Source: Phyllobacteriaceae bacterium (GTDB taxonomy: Bacteria; Pseudomonadota; Alphaproteobacteria; Rhizobiales; Rhizobiaceae). Taken from it: a DNA stretch of 64,000 bases. Made by a program: the position numbers and the translations under genes. Shown one piece after another: positions 15,583-23,113 of this stretch. The notes under the pieces were generated by a model. That model was given only the letters and a program-made list of their open reading frames with translations, was not told the origin of the DNA and made no database searches. Each line of letters starts with the position of its first letter. The first letter of the stretch is position 1. The stretch is from positions 215,350-279,349 of the forward strand of contig PAPF01000013.1 in assembly GCA_002708825.1 (NCBI GenBank), given 5' to 3'.

Positions 15583-17394
15583 ATGTGTGGGATTTTTGCC
15601 GTCACGGGCGACGAGAGCGCCGCACCGACATTGCTGCAGGGGCTCAAGCGGCTCGAATATCGCGGCTATGATTCCGCCGGTCTTGCCATCTGCGAGGCTG
15701 CGGGGCTTGCCGTGCGCAAGGAGGCCGGGAATGTCACCGCGCTGGAAGCCCTTCTCGCCGTCGAGCCGGCCACCGGGTCCAGCGGCATCGCCCACACGCG
15801 CTGGGCAACCCACGGCGCTCCTGCCAGGGCCAACTCCCATCCCCACCAGGCCCCCGGCGTCGCCATCGTTCACAACGGCATCGTAGAGAACCATGCCGAC
15901 CTCAGGCACGACCTATCCCGCCGGGGCGCGCGCTTTGTCAGCGAGACCGATTCGGAGGTCATTCCCTGGCTGGTGCGCAACGCGATGGATCGCGGCGCCC
16001 CGCCCTGGGTGGCGCTCAACGAGGCGGCCGGGCGGCTGGAAGGCTCCTATGCCATCGCCATGATCGCTGAAGCGGCGCCGGGCGAGATCTTCGCCGCCCG
16101 CAAGGGCAGCCCCATCGTGGCGGGCGTCGGTCATGGCCGAACCTATCTCTCGTCCGATCTCAACGCGCTCGCCGGTTTCGCCAGCCACGCCATCGCGCTG
16201 GAGGATGGCGACACCGCGCGCCTGACGGCCGACCGCGTGGACATCCGCGACCTTGCCGGCCGGCCGGTCAACCGCCGCCTGCTCGAAGTGCCGGGCGCGG
16301 CCAATGCCTTCGATTCCGGTGACTTCGGCCGCTTCATGGCCAAGGAAATCTTCGAGCAGCCAGACGTCATCGAACAGATCAACCGGCTCTACCGGGACGG
16401 CTCGCTCCTCGACCAGTTGCTCGCGCTCGACATCGCGCGCATCCGTCGCATCAACATCGTCGCCTGCGGTTCGTCCTTCTTCGCCGGTTCCGTGACACGC
16501 CACTGGATCCAGTCCATGACCGGCATCGAATGCGCCGTGCACGTGGCGTCCGAATACCGCTACGAGACCCTGCCGCAGATCTTCCCCGGCGAGGTGGCGA
16601 TCCTGGTCTCGCAGTCGGGCGAGACCGCCGACACGCTTGCGGTGCTGGAACGCCTCCAGCAGATCGGCATGCCGGTCATCGCCATCGTCAATGAAACCGG
16701 GTCGACCATGGCGCGCCAGGCCGACATGACCCTGCCGCTGGCCGCCGGACCGGAGATCGGCGTGGCCTCCACCAAGGCTTTCATGGCGCAACTTGTCGTC
16801 ATGGCTCATCTCTCCATCCATATCGCCCAGCGCCGCCGGTCCGGGGCGATAACCGGACGGTTGCGCGATCATCTCGCCCGCCTTCCCAACTATGTCGAGG
16901 CCGCGCTGCACAACGAACCGGCGGTGATCGAGGCGGCGGCCGGCCTGAAGGATGCGAAGAGCGCCCTCTTCCTTGGACGCGGCCAGTATTTCCCGCTCGC
17001 CTGTGAAGGCGCCCTGAAGCTGAAGGAAACGAGCTACATCCATGCCGAGGCCTTCCCCGCCGGCGAACTGAAGCACGGACCGCTGGCGCTGGTTGACGAG
17101 TCCATGCCCGTCTTCGCCCTGGCCGGCAGCGATCCCATGCTGCCCAAGCTCGCCTCCAACATCCGCGAGGTTGCCGCGCGCGGCGGCCAGATTCACGTCA
17201 TCGGCGACCGCGAGGCCATGCTCACCATGACCGACGCCGCGGCCGGCGTGCTCACCATTCCGCGCGCGCCGGAGTTCGTGCGGCCCATGGTCGCCACGGT
17301 GCCTCTGCAACTGCTGTCCTTCCACACCGCCACCATGCGCGGGCTGGACGTTGACAGGCCGCGCAACCTCGCCAAGTCGGTCACGGTCGAATGA
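15583..17394 (+). CDS. glmS: Glutamine--fructose-6-phosphate aminotransferase
   Basis: 603 residues. The N-terminal class II glutaminase domain has the catalytic Cys right after Met (MCGIFAVTGD), then LEYRGYDSAG, HTRWATHG and HNGIVENH. Two SIS domains follow: NIVACGSSFFAG, ILVSQSGETADT, EIGVASTKAF, HAEAFPAGELKHGPLAL, and the closing NLAKSVTVE. The enzyme makes glucosamine-6-phosphate for UDP-GlcNAc. GAAAGGGG lies 9 bp before the ATG. A copy inside an EPS locus suggests an amino-sugar component and a private precursor supply. Whether the genome has another, housekeeping glmS cannot be seen here. The stop overlaps the next start (ATGA). Confidence 0.95.
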   Translation: MCGIFAVTGDESAAPTLLQGLKRLEYRGYDSAGLAICEAAGLAVRKEAGNVTALEALLAVEPATGSSGIAHTRWATHGAPARANSHPHQAPGVAIVHNGIVENHADLRHDLSRRGARFVSETDSEVIPWLVRNAMDRGAPPWVALNEAAGRLEGSYAIAMIAEAAPGEIFAARKGSPIVAGVGHGRTYLSSDLNALAGFASHAIALEDGDTARLTADRVDIRDLAGRPVNRRLLEVPGAANAFDSGDFGRFMAKEIFEQPDVIEQINRLYRDGSLLDQLLALDIARIRRINIVACGSSFFAGSVTRHWIQSMTGIECAVHVASEYRYETLPQIFPGEVAILVSQSGETADTLAVLERLQQIGMPVIAIVNETGSTMARQADMTLPLAAGPEIGVASTKAFMAQLVVMAHLSIHIAQRRRSGAITGRLRDHLARLPNYVEAALHNEPAVIEAAAGLKDAKSALFLGRGQYFPLACEGALKLKETSYIHAEAFPAGELKHGPLALVDESMPVFALAGSDPMLPKLASNIREVAARGGQIHVIGDREAMLTMTDAAAGVLTIPRAPEFVRPMVATVPLQLLSFHTATMRGLDVDRPRNLAKSVTVE

Positions 17395-18113
17395 ACCGGC
17401 TGCGCCAATGGGCAAAGGCCGGCCGCTCGCCGCTGGCCCGCGCCGTGCGCGCCACGGCACGGCGCGCACGCACCTGCGCGGTACCGACGGTCCCGGCCAT
17501 CCACCGCCCGCTCTACGAGATGCGGCGCATCGGACTTGCCGCCTGGGCGTCCTTCTGGCGCGCCGCCTGGACGACACCGCTGTTCAGGGCGCGTCTCGAC
17601 ACCGCCGCGCCGGGTCTGCTGGTCTATGGCGGCATGCCGCTGGTCATGGGACCCGTGCGCCTCGCCTTCGGACAGGACGTGCGCATATCGGGCCAGACGA
17701 CGATCACCGGACGGACCGGGTCGCCGGAAACGCCGGAACTGCTGGTCGGCTCGAATGTCGACATCGGCTGGCAGACGACCATCGCCGTTTCCGGAAAGGT
17801 CGTCATCGGAGACAATGTGCGCATCGCCGGGCGCGCCTTCCTGGCCGGTTATCCGGGCCATCCTCTGGACGCCGACGACCGCGCGGCAGGTCTCCCCGAC
17901 ACGCCGGACCAGTGCGGCGACATCGTGCTGGAGCGCGACGTCTGGCTGGCGACCGGTGTGACCGTTCTGGCCGGCGTCACCATCGGTCGGGGAACGGTGG
18001 TCGGCGCGGGAAGCGTCGTCACCTGCGATCTGCCTCCCTTCGTGCTCGCGGCCGGCACGCCGGCCCGCGTCATTCGCCATGTGCCGGGCAGGGAAACCGC
18101 CCATGCCGCATGA
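17391..18113 (+). CDS. Left-handed beta-helix (hexapeptide repeat) acyltransferase
   Basis: 240 residues. Residues 1-75 are basic and helical. From about residue 85 hexapeptide-like repeats appear: VRISGQTTITG, LLVGSNVDIGW, VVIGDNVRIAGRAFLAGYPGHP, then DIVLERDVWLATGVTVLAGVTIGRGTVVGAGSVVT and the closing AAGTPARVIR. This is the NeuD/WcaF/WbbJ-like class of acetyl- or acyl-CoA transferases and would decorate an EPS sugar or precursor. The acyl group and acceptor cannot be read. It shares 4 bp with glmS and 11 bp with the next glycosyltransferase gene, so all three are one operon. Confidence 0.83.
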   Translation: MNRLRQWAKAGRSPLARAVRATARRARTCAVPTVPAIHRPLYEMRRIGLAAWASFWRAAWTTPLFRARLDTAAPGLLVYGGMPLVMGPVRLAFGQDVRISGQTTITGRTGSPETPELLVGSNVDIGWQTTIAVSGKVVIGDNVRIAGRAFLAGYPGHPLDADDRAAGLPDTPDQCGDIVLERDVWLATGVTVLAGVTIGRGTVVGAGSVVTCDLPPFVLAAGTPARVIRHVPGRETAHAA

Positions 18114-19236
18114 TCTCGTCGTGTTCGGCGAGGACTGGGACCGCCACCCGTCCTCGACCCAGCATCTTGCACGCCGCCTGGCAGCGGACCGGAAGACGGT
18201 CTGGGTCAATTCACTGGGTTTGCGCCGGCCACGCCTGTCAACGCGTGACGCCATGCGCCTGGCCGGAAAGGCCCTTCGGCTGGCCGCCCGGCCTGCCGCT
18301 TCCGCGTCTCCCGGAACCGGCGAGGCGAATCCCTTCGCCGCCATCGTCGAGCCGCGCGCCCTGCCATGGCCGGGTTCGCGGCTTGCCGACACCTTCAACC
18401 GGCATTCCGTCGGTGCCCAGGTCCGTGCCGCGATGCAGGCGCACGGCATGGCCGCCCCTGTCCTCTGGACCTCGCTGCCGACCGCCCTGCCCCTCGTCGG
18501 CACCCTTGGCGAACGGGCGGTTGTCTACTATGCCGGTGACGATTTCGCCGCCCTGCACGGCGTCGACCACGGCCCGGTTCTCGCCATGGAAACGCAGCTT
18601 GCCGCGCGCGCCGATCTCATCCTCGCCGCCAGCCCGGAGATTGCCGGCCGTTTCGATCCGGACCGGACGGTTCACCTGCCGCACGGCGTTGACTTCGACC
18701 TGTTCGCAAGTCCCGTCTCCCCGGCCGCGGGCCTGCCGCCCGGCAAGGTGGCCGGTTTCTACGGTTCGCTGAACGGCTGGATCGACGTGGACGCCATTGC
18801 CGCCGCGGCCCGCCGCCTGCCCGGCTGGACCTTCGTCCTGATCGGCCGCGAGGAGACGGACCTGTCCGCGCTGACCGGCCTGGCCAATGTCCGGCGCCTT
18901 CCGCCAATGGCCCATCATGAACTGCCGGCGTGGTCGCAACACTGGACCGTTTCGATCCTGCCTTTCCACCGCAACCGCCAGATCGCCGCGTCAAACCCGC
19001 TGAAGCTGAGGGAATACCTGGCCGCCGGACAGCCGGTCGCGGCAAGCTGGCGCTTTCCCGCCGTCGATGCCCTGGACGCGCCTGTGGCCACGCCGAACGG
19101 CGGCGAGACCCTGGCGGACGCCATACTGCGCGCCGCAGGCGAAGTGGACCGTGCCCGCGCCTTCGCGCCGCTGCTCGCCGGCGAAAGCTGGGAATCGCGC
19201 GCCGCCTTCGTTTCGCAATTGCTGGAATCGCTGTGA
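18103..19236 (+). CDS. Glycosyltransferase (GT-B, group 1-like)
   Basis: 377 residues. The N-terminus DLVVFGEDWDRHPSSTQHLARRL recalls sugar transferases that act late in EPS assembly. Later come VVYYAGDDFAALHG, VHLPHGVDFDLF, KVAGFYGSLNGWIDVDAI and the donor-binding region LPFHRNRQIAASNPLKLREYLAAGQPVAAS. The ATG at 18103 overlaps the acyltransferase gene by 11 bp and has CAGGGA 9 bp upstream. It is the sixth glycosyltransferase gene of the locus, counting the fusion. Donor and linkage are unknown. Confidence 0.82.
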   Translation: MPHDLVVFGEDWDRHPSSTQHLARRLAADRKTVWVNSLGLRRPRLSTRDAMRLAGKALRLAARPAASASPGTGEANPFAAIVEPRALPWPGSRLADTFNRHSVGAQVRAAMQAHGMAAPVLWTSLPTALPLVGTLGERAVVYYAGDDFAALHGVDHGPVLAMETQLAARADLILAASPEIAGRFDPDRTVHLPHGVDFDLFASPVSPAAGLPPGKVAGFYGSLNGWIDVDAIAAAARRLPGWTFVLIGREETDLSALTGLANVRRLPPMAHHELPAWSQHWTVSILPFHRNRQIAASNPLKLREYLAAGQPVAASWRFPAVDALDAPVATPNGGETLADAILRAAGEVDRARAFAPLLAGESWESRAAFVSQLLESL

Positions 19237-19250
19237 TTTCCGCTCACCGC

Positions 19251-19266
19251 TGGCACGGAACTTGAA
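19251..19266 (+). promoter_or_regulatory. Candidate sigma-54 promoter of the lipoprotein/chain-length operon
   Basis: TGGCACGGAACTTGAA has a perfect -24 box (CTGGCACG with its flanking bases) and correct spacing. The -12 box is TTGAA, so the usual GC there is GA. It ends 35 bp before the ATG at 19302. A further palindrome-like site (19367-19381) lies just downstream, inside the gene. Confidence 0.5.
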
Positions 19267-19301
19267 AAGTATCCGGCAGATCCAGTCAGGAGACGTCCGA
19301 A

Positions 19302-20102
19302 ATGAGGTTCAACCCGTCCATTCCCTTCATGGTTTTGCTTTCCGCGACAGGCCTCGGCGGATGCGCTTCGCAAAACGCGACAGACATGCTGCCCCGGGAA
19401 ATGAAGCTTGCCATGGCCGCCGATGCGGTCCGCGAGTCCATGCCGGCGGCGGACGCACCGGCAGAGGCCCTGCCTCAGGCTCAACCGCCGGCACCTGCGA
19501 CGGATCGCGAAGCCCTGTCGCCTGTTGAAATCGAGTTCCGCCGCCAGCAGCAGCGCCTGATGCCGTCCGCGCCGGGGGGGCCGGCCGGCCTTGAGACGGG
19601 CGATCCGGTGGCGCTTTTCAACCGCGCCCGCGAGATGCAGGCCGTCCGGGCCATGGCCGACCCGTCGGGGATGCCCGTGGCAACCGCCGGCAACGCCTTG
19701 GCGCCATCGCCGCAGGAGACCTGGAACGCCGCGCTCGCCAGGGCGCAAGGCCTGGCCCCCGCGCGGCAGGCGGAGCCGGACACGGCAATCGTCACCGCCG
19801 CCGTCGATGCGCCGCCGGACCAGGACGACATCCTTGAATTTGTCCTGCCGGATGACGGTACCGGCCTTCCCGACGATGCCGTCATGCAGATCCGGCTCAA
19901 GACCCTGGGCGGACGCAAGGTCCGGCGTATCGTCGTCGGCCGCATCGAGGGCAAGGGTTTCGAGGTGCTGGCGCGGGCGCAGGAGATCGCCCGCGCGGTC
20001 GCCGAAGTCACCGGCGGTGAACCGGGCATGAGCTATGACCCGGCCATGAGCACAGGCGCCGTTCGTCTGGAATACGAACCTTTCCGCGGAACCGGCGGCT
20101 GA
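19302..20102 (+). CDS. Predicted lipoprotein of unknown function, coupled to the chain-length regulator
   Basis: 266 residues. Signal peptide ending in a lipobox (SATGLGGC, Cys at about 21), then a long Ala/Pro-rich, low-complexity region (residues 30-175). A more ordered C-terminal part follows: DILEFVLPDDGTGLPDDAVMQ, a KTLGGRKVRRIVVGRIEGKGFEVLARAQEIARAV helix-strand region, and VRLEYEPF at the end. I do not recognise a family. AGGAGA lies 8-9 bp before the ATG. Its stop shares one base with the start of the Wzz-like gene (TGATG), so tight translational coupling suggests a protein that works with the chain-length regulator at the cell envelope. Confidence 0.75.
   Translation: MRFNPSIPFMVLLSATGLGGCASQNATDMLPREMKLAMAADAVRESMPAADAPAEALPQAQPPAPATDREALSPVEIEFRRQQQRLMPSAPGGPAGLETGDPVALFNRAREMQAVRAMADPSGMPVATAGNALAPSPQETWNAALARAQGLAPARQAEPDTAIVTAAVDAPPDQDDILEFVLPDDGTGLPDDAVMQIRLKTLGGRKVRRIVVGRIEGKGFEVLARAQEIARAVAEVTGGEPGMSYDPAMSTGAVRLEYEPFRGTGG
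19367..19381 (+). promoter_or_regulatory. Palindrome-like site inside the lipoprotein gene
   Basis: TTCGCAAAACGCGAC matches TTCGCA-N4-GCGAA at 10 of 11 fixed positions, about 100 bp downstream of the sigma-54-like site at 19251. It encodes part of the mature N-terminus, so it could be chance. Sigma-54 activators can act from downstream sites. Confidence 0.25.
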
Positions 20103-21529
20103 TGGTCCGCGATATCCCGAGCCTTCTCCTCCAGGTCTTCGACATCGCCTGGCGCAGGCGCTATCTCATCGTCGTGCCGATGCTGGCCCTGCCGCCGGTG
20201 GCCTTCGTGGCGGGCGGCTTCGCGCCCAAGACCTATGTCGCGCGGTCGACCATCCTCGTGCAGGAGACCGCCAAGCTCAATCCGTTCCTCACCGATCTCG
20301 CGGTGGGCCCGAACCTCAAGGAGCGCATGCCCGCGCTCAAGACGCTGGTGCATTCCGCGCATATCCTGGAGGCCGTGCTGGAAGACACCGGCCACATCTC
20401 CGGACAGTCCGGACCGGCCGAACGCGCCAACGCGGTCAGGGCGCTGTCGGGCGCCATCTCGGTCGATCTCATGGGCAACGACCTGGTGGCCTTTTCCATT
20501 CGCGGCGGCAGCCCTGAAGGCATGGCGGACACGCTGCGCGCGCTGTCCCACCATTTCGTCGACAAGCTGCTGGCACCCGAGCGCAGTTCCATCCGCGACA
20601 GCCAGGTCTTCCTGAGCCAGGAACTGGAAGCGCGTGCCACCCGGCTGGCCGAGGCGCAGGAAGCCTTCGCGCAATTCAAGCGGCGCAACCGCAACCGGCT
20701 GCCGACGCTGGAAAGCAGCCTCGTCACCCGCCTGTCCGGCCTGGAGCAGAAACTGTCGGAAAACCGCATGGAACTGAAGGCGGCGGAAGCCGAACTCGGC
20801 GACGTGCGCCAGCGGCTGATCGGCACCAATCCCGTCATCGGACGCATCGAGGATGACATCCTGAAAACCCGCCGCCGCCTGGGAGAACTCAAGACACGCT
20901 ATACCGACGAACATTCCGCCGTGCAGGCGGAACTGCGAACCCTGACCCGGCTGGAAGGCGAACGCGAGACCCTGCTTGCCGACGCCGAGGCGATGGAGAG
21001 CACGGACATCGACCGGCTCTGGAACCTGGCGGCCGGATCGCTCAACCAGGAGGACGCCAAGACCCCGCCGCTCCTCGTCTCCCAGATGACAAGGCTCCAG
21101 GAAAGCAACGCCCAATACCTGCGTCTGAAGGAGGAAACGGCGGCGCTGGAGGCGGAGATCGACAGCATTCATACGGCCATTGCCGAGACCGGCCCCGTGA
21201 TGCAGGAGCAGAAGCGCCTGGAAGAGGAAATCCGCCTCGCCCAGGAAAGCCACGATTCGATTTCCAAGCGTTTCGACAATGCCCAGATCACCGGTGCGCT
21301 GGGAAAGTTCGAGGCACCGGAACGCATCAAGGTGATCGACGCGCCGGTGGACCCGGCCGTGCCCGTCACGCCGGGCCGTATCCTGTTCCTGATTGCCGGG
21401 ATCGTCGCCGGGCTGGTGGCCGGTGCCGGCCTCGCCGCCGCTGCCGAAATTCTTGATACCCGCCTGCGGCGCCAGCACGAATTCGAAGCCGTGTGCGACG
21501 CGCCGGTGGTCGCGCGCTACTGCAATTGA
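20102..21529 (+). CDS. Polysaccharide chain-length determinant (Wzz/GumC-like, no kinase domain)
   Basis: 475 residues. N-terminal membrane segment (RRYLIVVPMLALPPVAFVAGG) followed by YVARSTILVQETAKLNPF, the Wzz domain start. Residues about 170-400 form long coiled coils rich in Glu, Arg and Leu (RATRLAEAQEAFAQFKRRNRNRLP). The segment near the C-terminus has VIDAPVDPAVPVTPGR, then the second membrane helix FLIAGIVAGLVAGAGLAAAAE. Such proteins control polymer length and bridge to the SLBB channel. The cytoplasmic kinase domain found in Wzc is absent; the separate BY-kinase-like protein at 7246-7932 would fill that place, though its ATP site is degenerate. Converges on the NtrC-type gene with 52 bp between. 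Confidence 0.88.
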   Translation: MVRDIPSLLLQVFDIAWRRRYLIVVPMLALPPVAFVAGGFAPKTYVARSTILVQETAKLNPFLTDLAVGPNLKERMPALKTLVHSAHILEAVLEDTGHISGQSGPAERANAVRALSGAISVDLMGNDLVAFSIRGGSPEGMADTLRALSHHFVDKLLAPERSSIRDSQVFLSQELEARATRLAEAQEAFAQFKRRNRNRLPTLESSLVTRLSGLEQKLSENRMELKAAEAELGDVRQRLIGTNPVIGRIEDDILKTRRRLGELKTRYTDEHSAVQAELRTLTRLEGERETLLADAEAMESTDIDRLWNLAAGSLNQEDAKTPPLLVSQMTRLQESNAQYLRLKEETAALEAEIDSIHTAIAETGPVMQEQKRLEEEIRLAQESHDSISKRFDNAQITGALGKFEAPERIKVIDAPVDPAVPVTPGRILFLIAGIVAGLVAGAGLAAAAEILDTRLRRQHEFEAVCDAPVVARYCN

Positions 21530-21581
21530 CCGGCTACCCCGGAAAAGAGGCCTTGCCGCTGCGGCTGCCGGGGCTGTCCGG

Positions 21582-23021
21582 TCAGCCCGCGGCCTTCGCC
21601 CCATCCTCGTCCGAGCGCCAGCTTTCCATGCGCCGGTAGATGGTGGACGGGCTGACATCGAGAGCCGCCGCGGCCCGCGGGATGGATCCGTTGCAGGCCT
21701 CGATGGCGTTCTCGATCGTCGACCGGATCACGTCGTCCAGCGGCCGGATGGCCCCGGGGCTGCTTGCCTCCGGCATCAGCTTCGCTTTCGCGAGGATCTC
21801 GGCGAGCGGCCTGGTCAGTTCGGCACCGTCGGCCTTGCGCGCGCTGCCCAGCATGTCGAAGGGCAGCATGTCGGCCGTCACCACGTCGCCGTCGTTGAGC
21901 ACGACCACAGAGCGGATGACGTTCTGAAGCTGGCGGACATTGCCCGGCCAGTCATGCGACAGCAGGATGGCCGCCGCGTCAGCGGAAAAATCCGTGAACG
22001 CCTTGCCGTCTTCCTCCGCGAAGCGCAGCAGGAAGGCCCGGGCGATCTCCACGATGTCCTCGTCGCGTTCGCGCAGGGGCGGCAACTCCACCGGAATGAC
22101 GTGGAGACGGTAGAAGAGATCCTCGCGGAACCGCCCGGCCCTGACCTCGTCGACCGGGTTCCGGTTCGTGGCGCAGACCACCCGCACGTCGCTGACGCGG
22201 ACCTTGTCCTCGCCCAGCCTTTGCACCTGGCGGCTTTGCAGGAAGCGCAGCAGCTTTGCCTGAAGGCCAAGATCCATTTCGCAGATCTCGTCCAGGAAAA
22301 GCGTCCCGCCATCGGCCGACAGGGCAGCGCCCTGGCGGTCACCCGTGGCGCCCGAAAAGGCGCCCTTCACATGGCCGAAGATCTCGCTTTCCAGCAGGTC
22401 CCTCGGGATGGCGGCCGCGTTGAGCGTGATGAAAGGGCCCCTGGCGCGGCTGGAAAGCCGGTGCAGCGCGTCGGCGCAGACCTCCTTGCCCGTCCCGCTC
22501 TCGCCGGTGATGAAGACGGTCGCATTGGATGGCGCGGCCCGCCTGAGCACGCGATAGACGGCCTGCATGGCCATTGAATTGCCGACGAATCCGGCAAGAC
22601 CGTTTTCCTCGCCCGCCGCCCGCCCGGCCGGGCGTGGCGCAGGTTCAGCGCGCGTCCCTGCAGAGATGGCGTCGGCGACAGTCTTGTTGAGCCGCTCGGC
22701 ATTGAAGGGCTTGACGATGAAGTCATAGGCGCCAAGCCGCATGACCTCGACGGCCGTCTTGATCGATGCATTGGCGGTGATGACGACAACCGGGCTCTTG
22801 ACGCCGGCTTCCTGGAGCCTGTCCATGATATCGATGCCGCTCATGTCGGGCAGGTTCACGTCGAGAACGATGCAGCCATAGTCTGTCTCACCGATCTTCG
22901 CCAGTGCTTCCGCGCCGGTTACGGCAATGTCGCAACGCCCGCCAAGATGACGCAGGAAACCGCGATAGGTTTCGGCGAGCGCCATGCTGTCTTCCACGAC
23001 GAGAATTCCGGGATGCTCCAT
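21582..23021 (-). CDS. NtrC-family sigma-54-dependent response regulator
   Basis: 479 residues. Receiver domain (1-120) with acidic pocket VVEDS, phospho-acceptor Asp54 in IVLDVNLPDMSG, and Lys in FIVKPF. AAA+ domain (about 143-380): Walker A GESGTGKE, GAFSGA loop, Walker B GTLFLDEI, R-finger region FREDLFYRLHVIPVELPPLRER. Fis-type helix-turn-helix at the C-terminus (RAAAALDVSPSTIYRRMESW). The loop that touches sigma-54 is GAFSGA rather than GAFTGA, a conservative change. It should activate sigma-54 promoters after phosphorylation, presumably by the adjacent hybrid kinase. The five sigma-54-like sites in the EPS locus next door are its obvious candidates. Confidence 0.93.
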   Translation of the reverse strand: MEHPGILVVEDSMALAETYRGFLRHLGGRCDIAVTGAEALAKIGETDYGCIVLDVNLPDMSGIDIMDRLQEAGVKSPVVVITANASIKTAVEVMRLGAYDFIVKPFNAERLNKTVADAISAGTRAEPAPRPAGRAAGEENGLAGFVGNSMAMQAVYRVLRRAAPSNATVFITGESGTGKEVCADALHRLSSRARGPFITLNAAAIPRDLLESEIFGHVKGAFSGATGDRQGAALSADGGTLFLDEICEMDLGLQAKLLRFLQSRQVQRLGEDKVRVSDVRVVCATNRNPVDEVRAGRFREDLFYRLHVIPVELPPLRERDEDIVEIARAFLLRFAEEDGKAFTDFSADAAAILLSHDWPGNVRQLQNVIRSVVVLNDGDVVTADMLPFDMLGSARKADGAELTRPLAEILAKAKLMPEASSPGAIRPLDDVIRSTIENAIEACNGSIPRAAAALDVSPSTIYRRMESWRSDEDGAKAAG

Positions 23022-23113
23022 GGATTGGCCCCTTGTTTCCTGATCCGCACCCCTTAGGAATACGCCAGCGGCATTAACTGTTTTCTAAATGCCGCCATTC
23101 CGCCTCCCCCGTT

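Noticed and set aside
22000-23113. Sigma-54 autoregulation site before the NtrC-type gene
   Set aside because: The 92 bp gap contains GG-N10-GC only with poor flanking boxes (AGGCGG ... GCGGCA).
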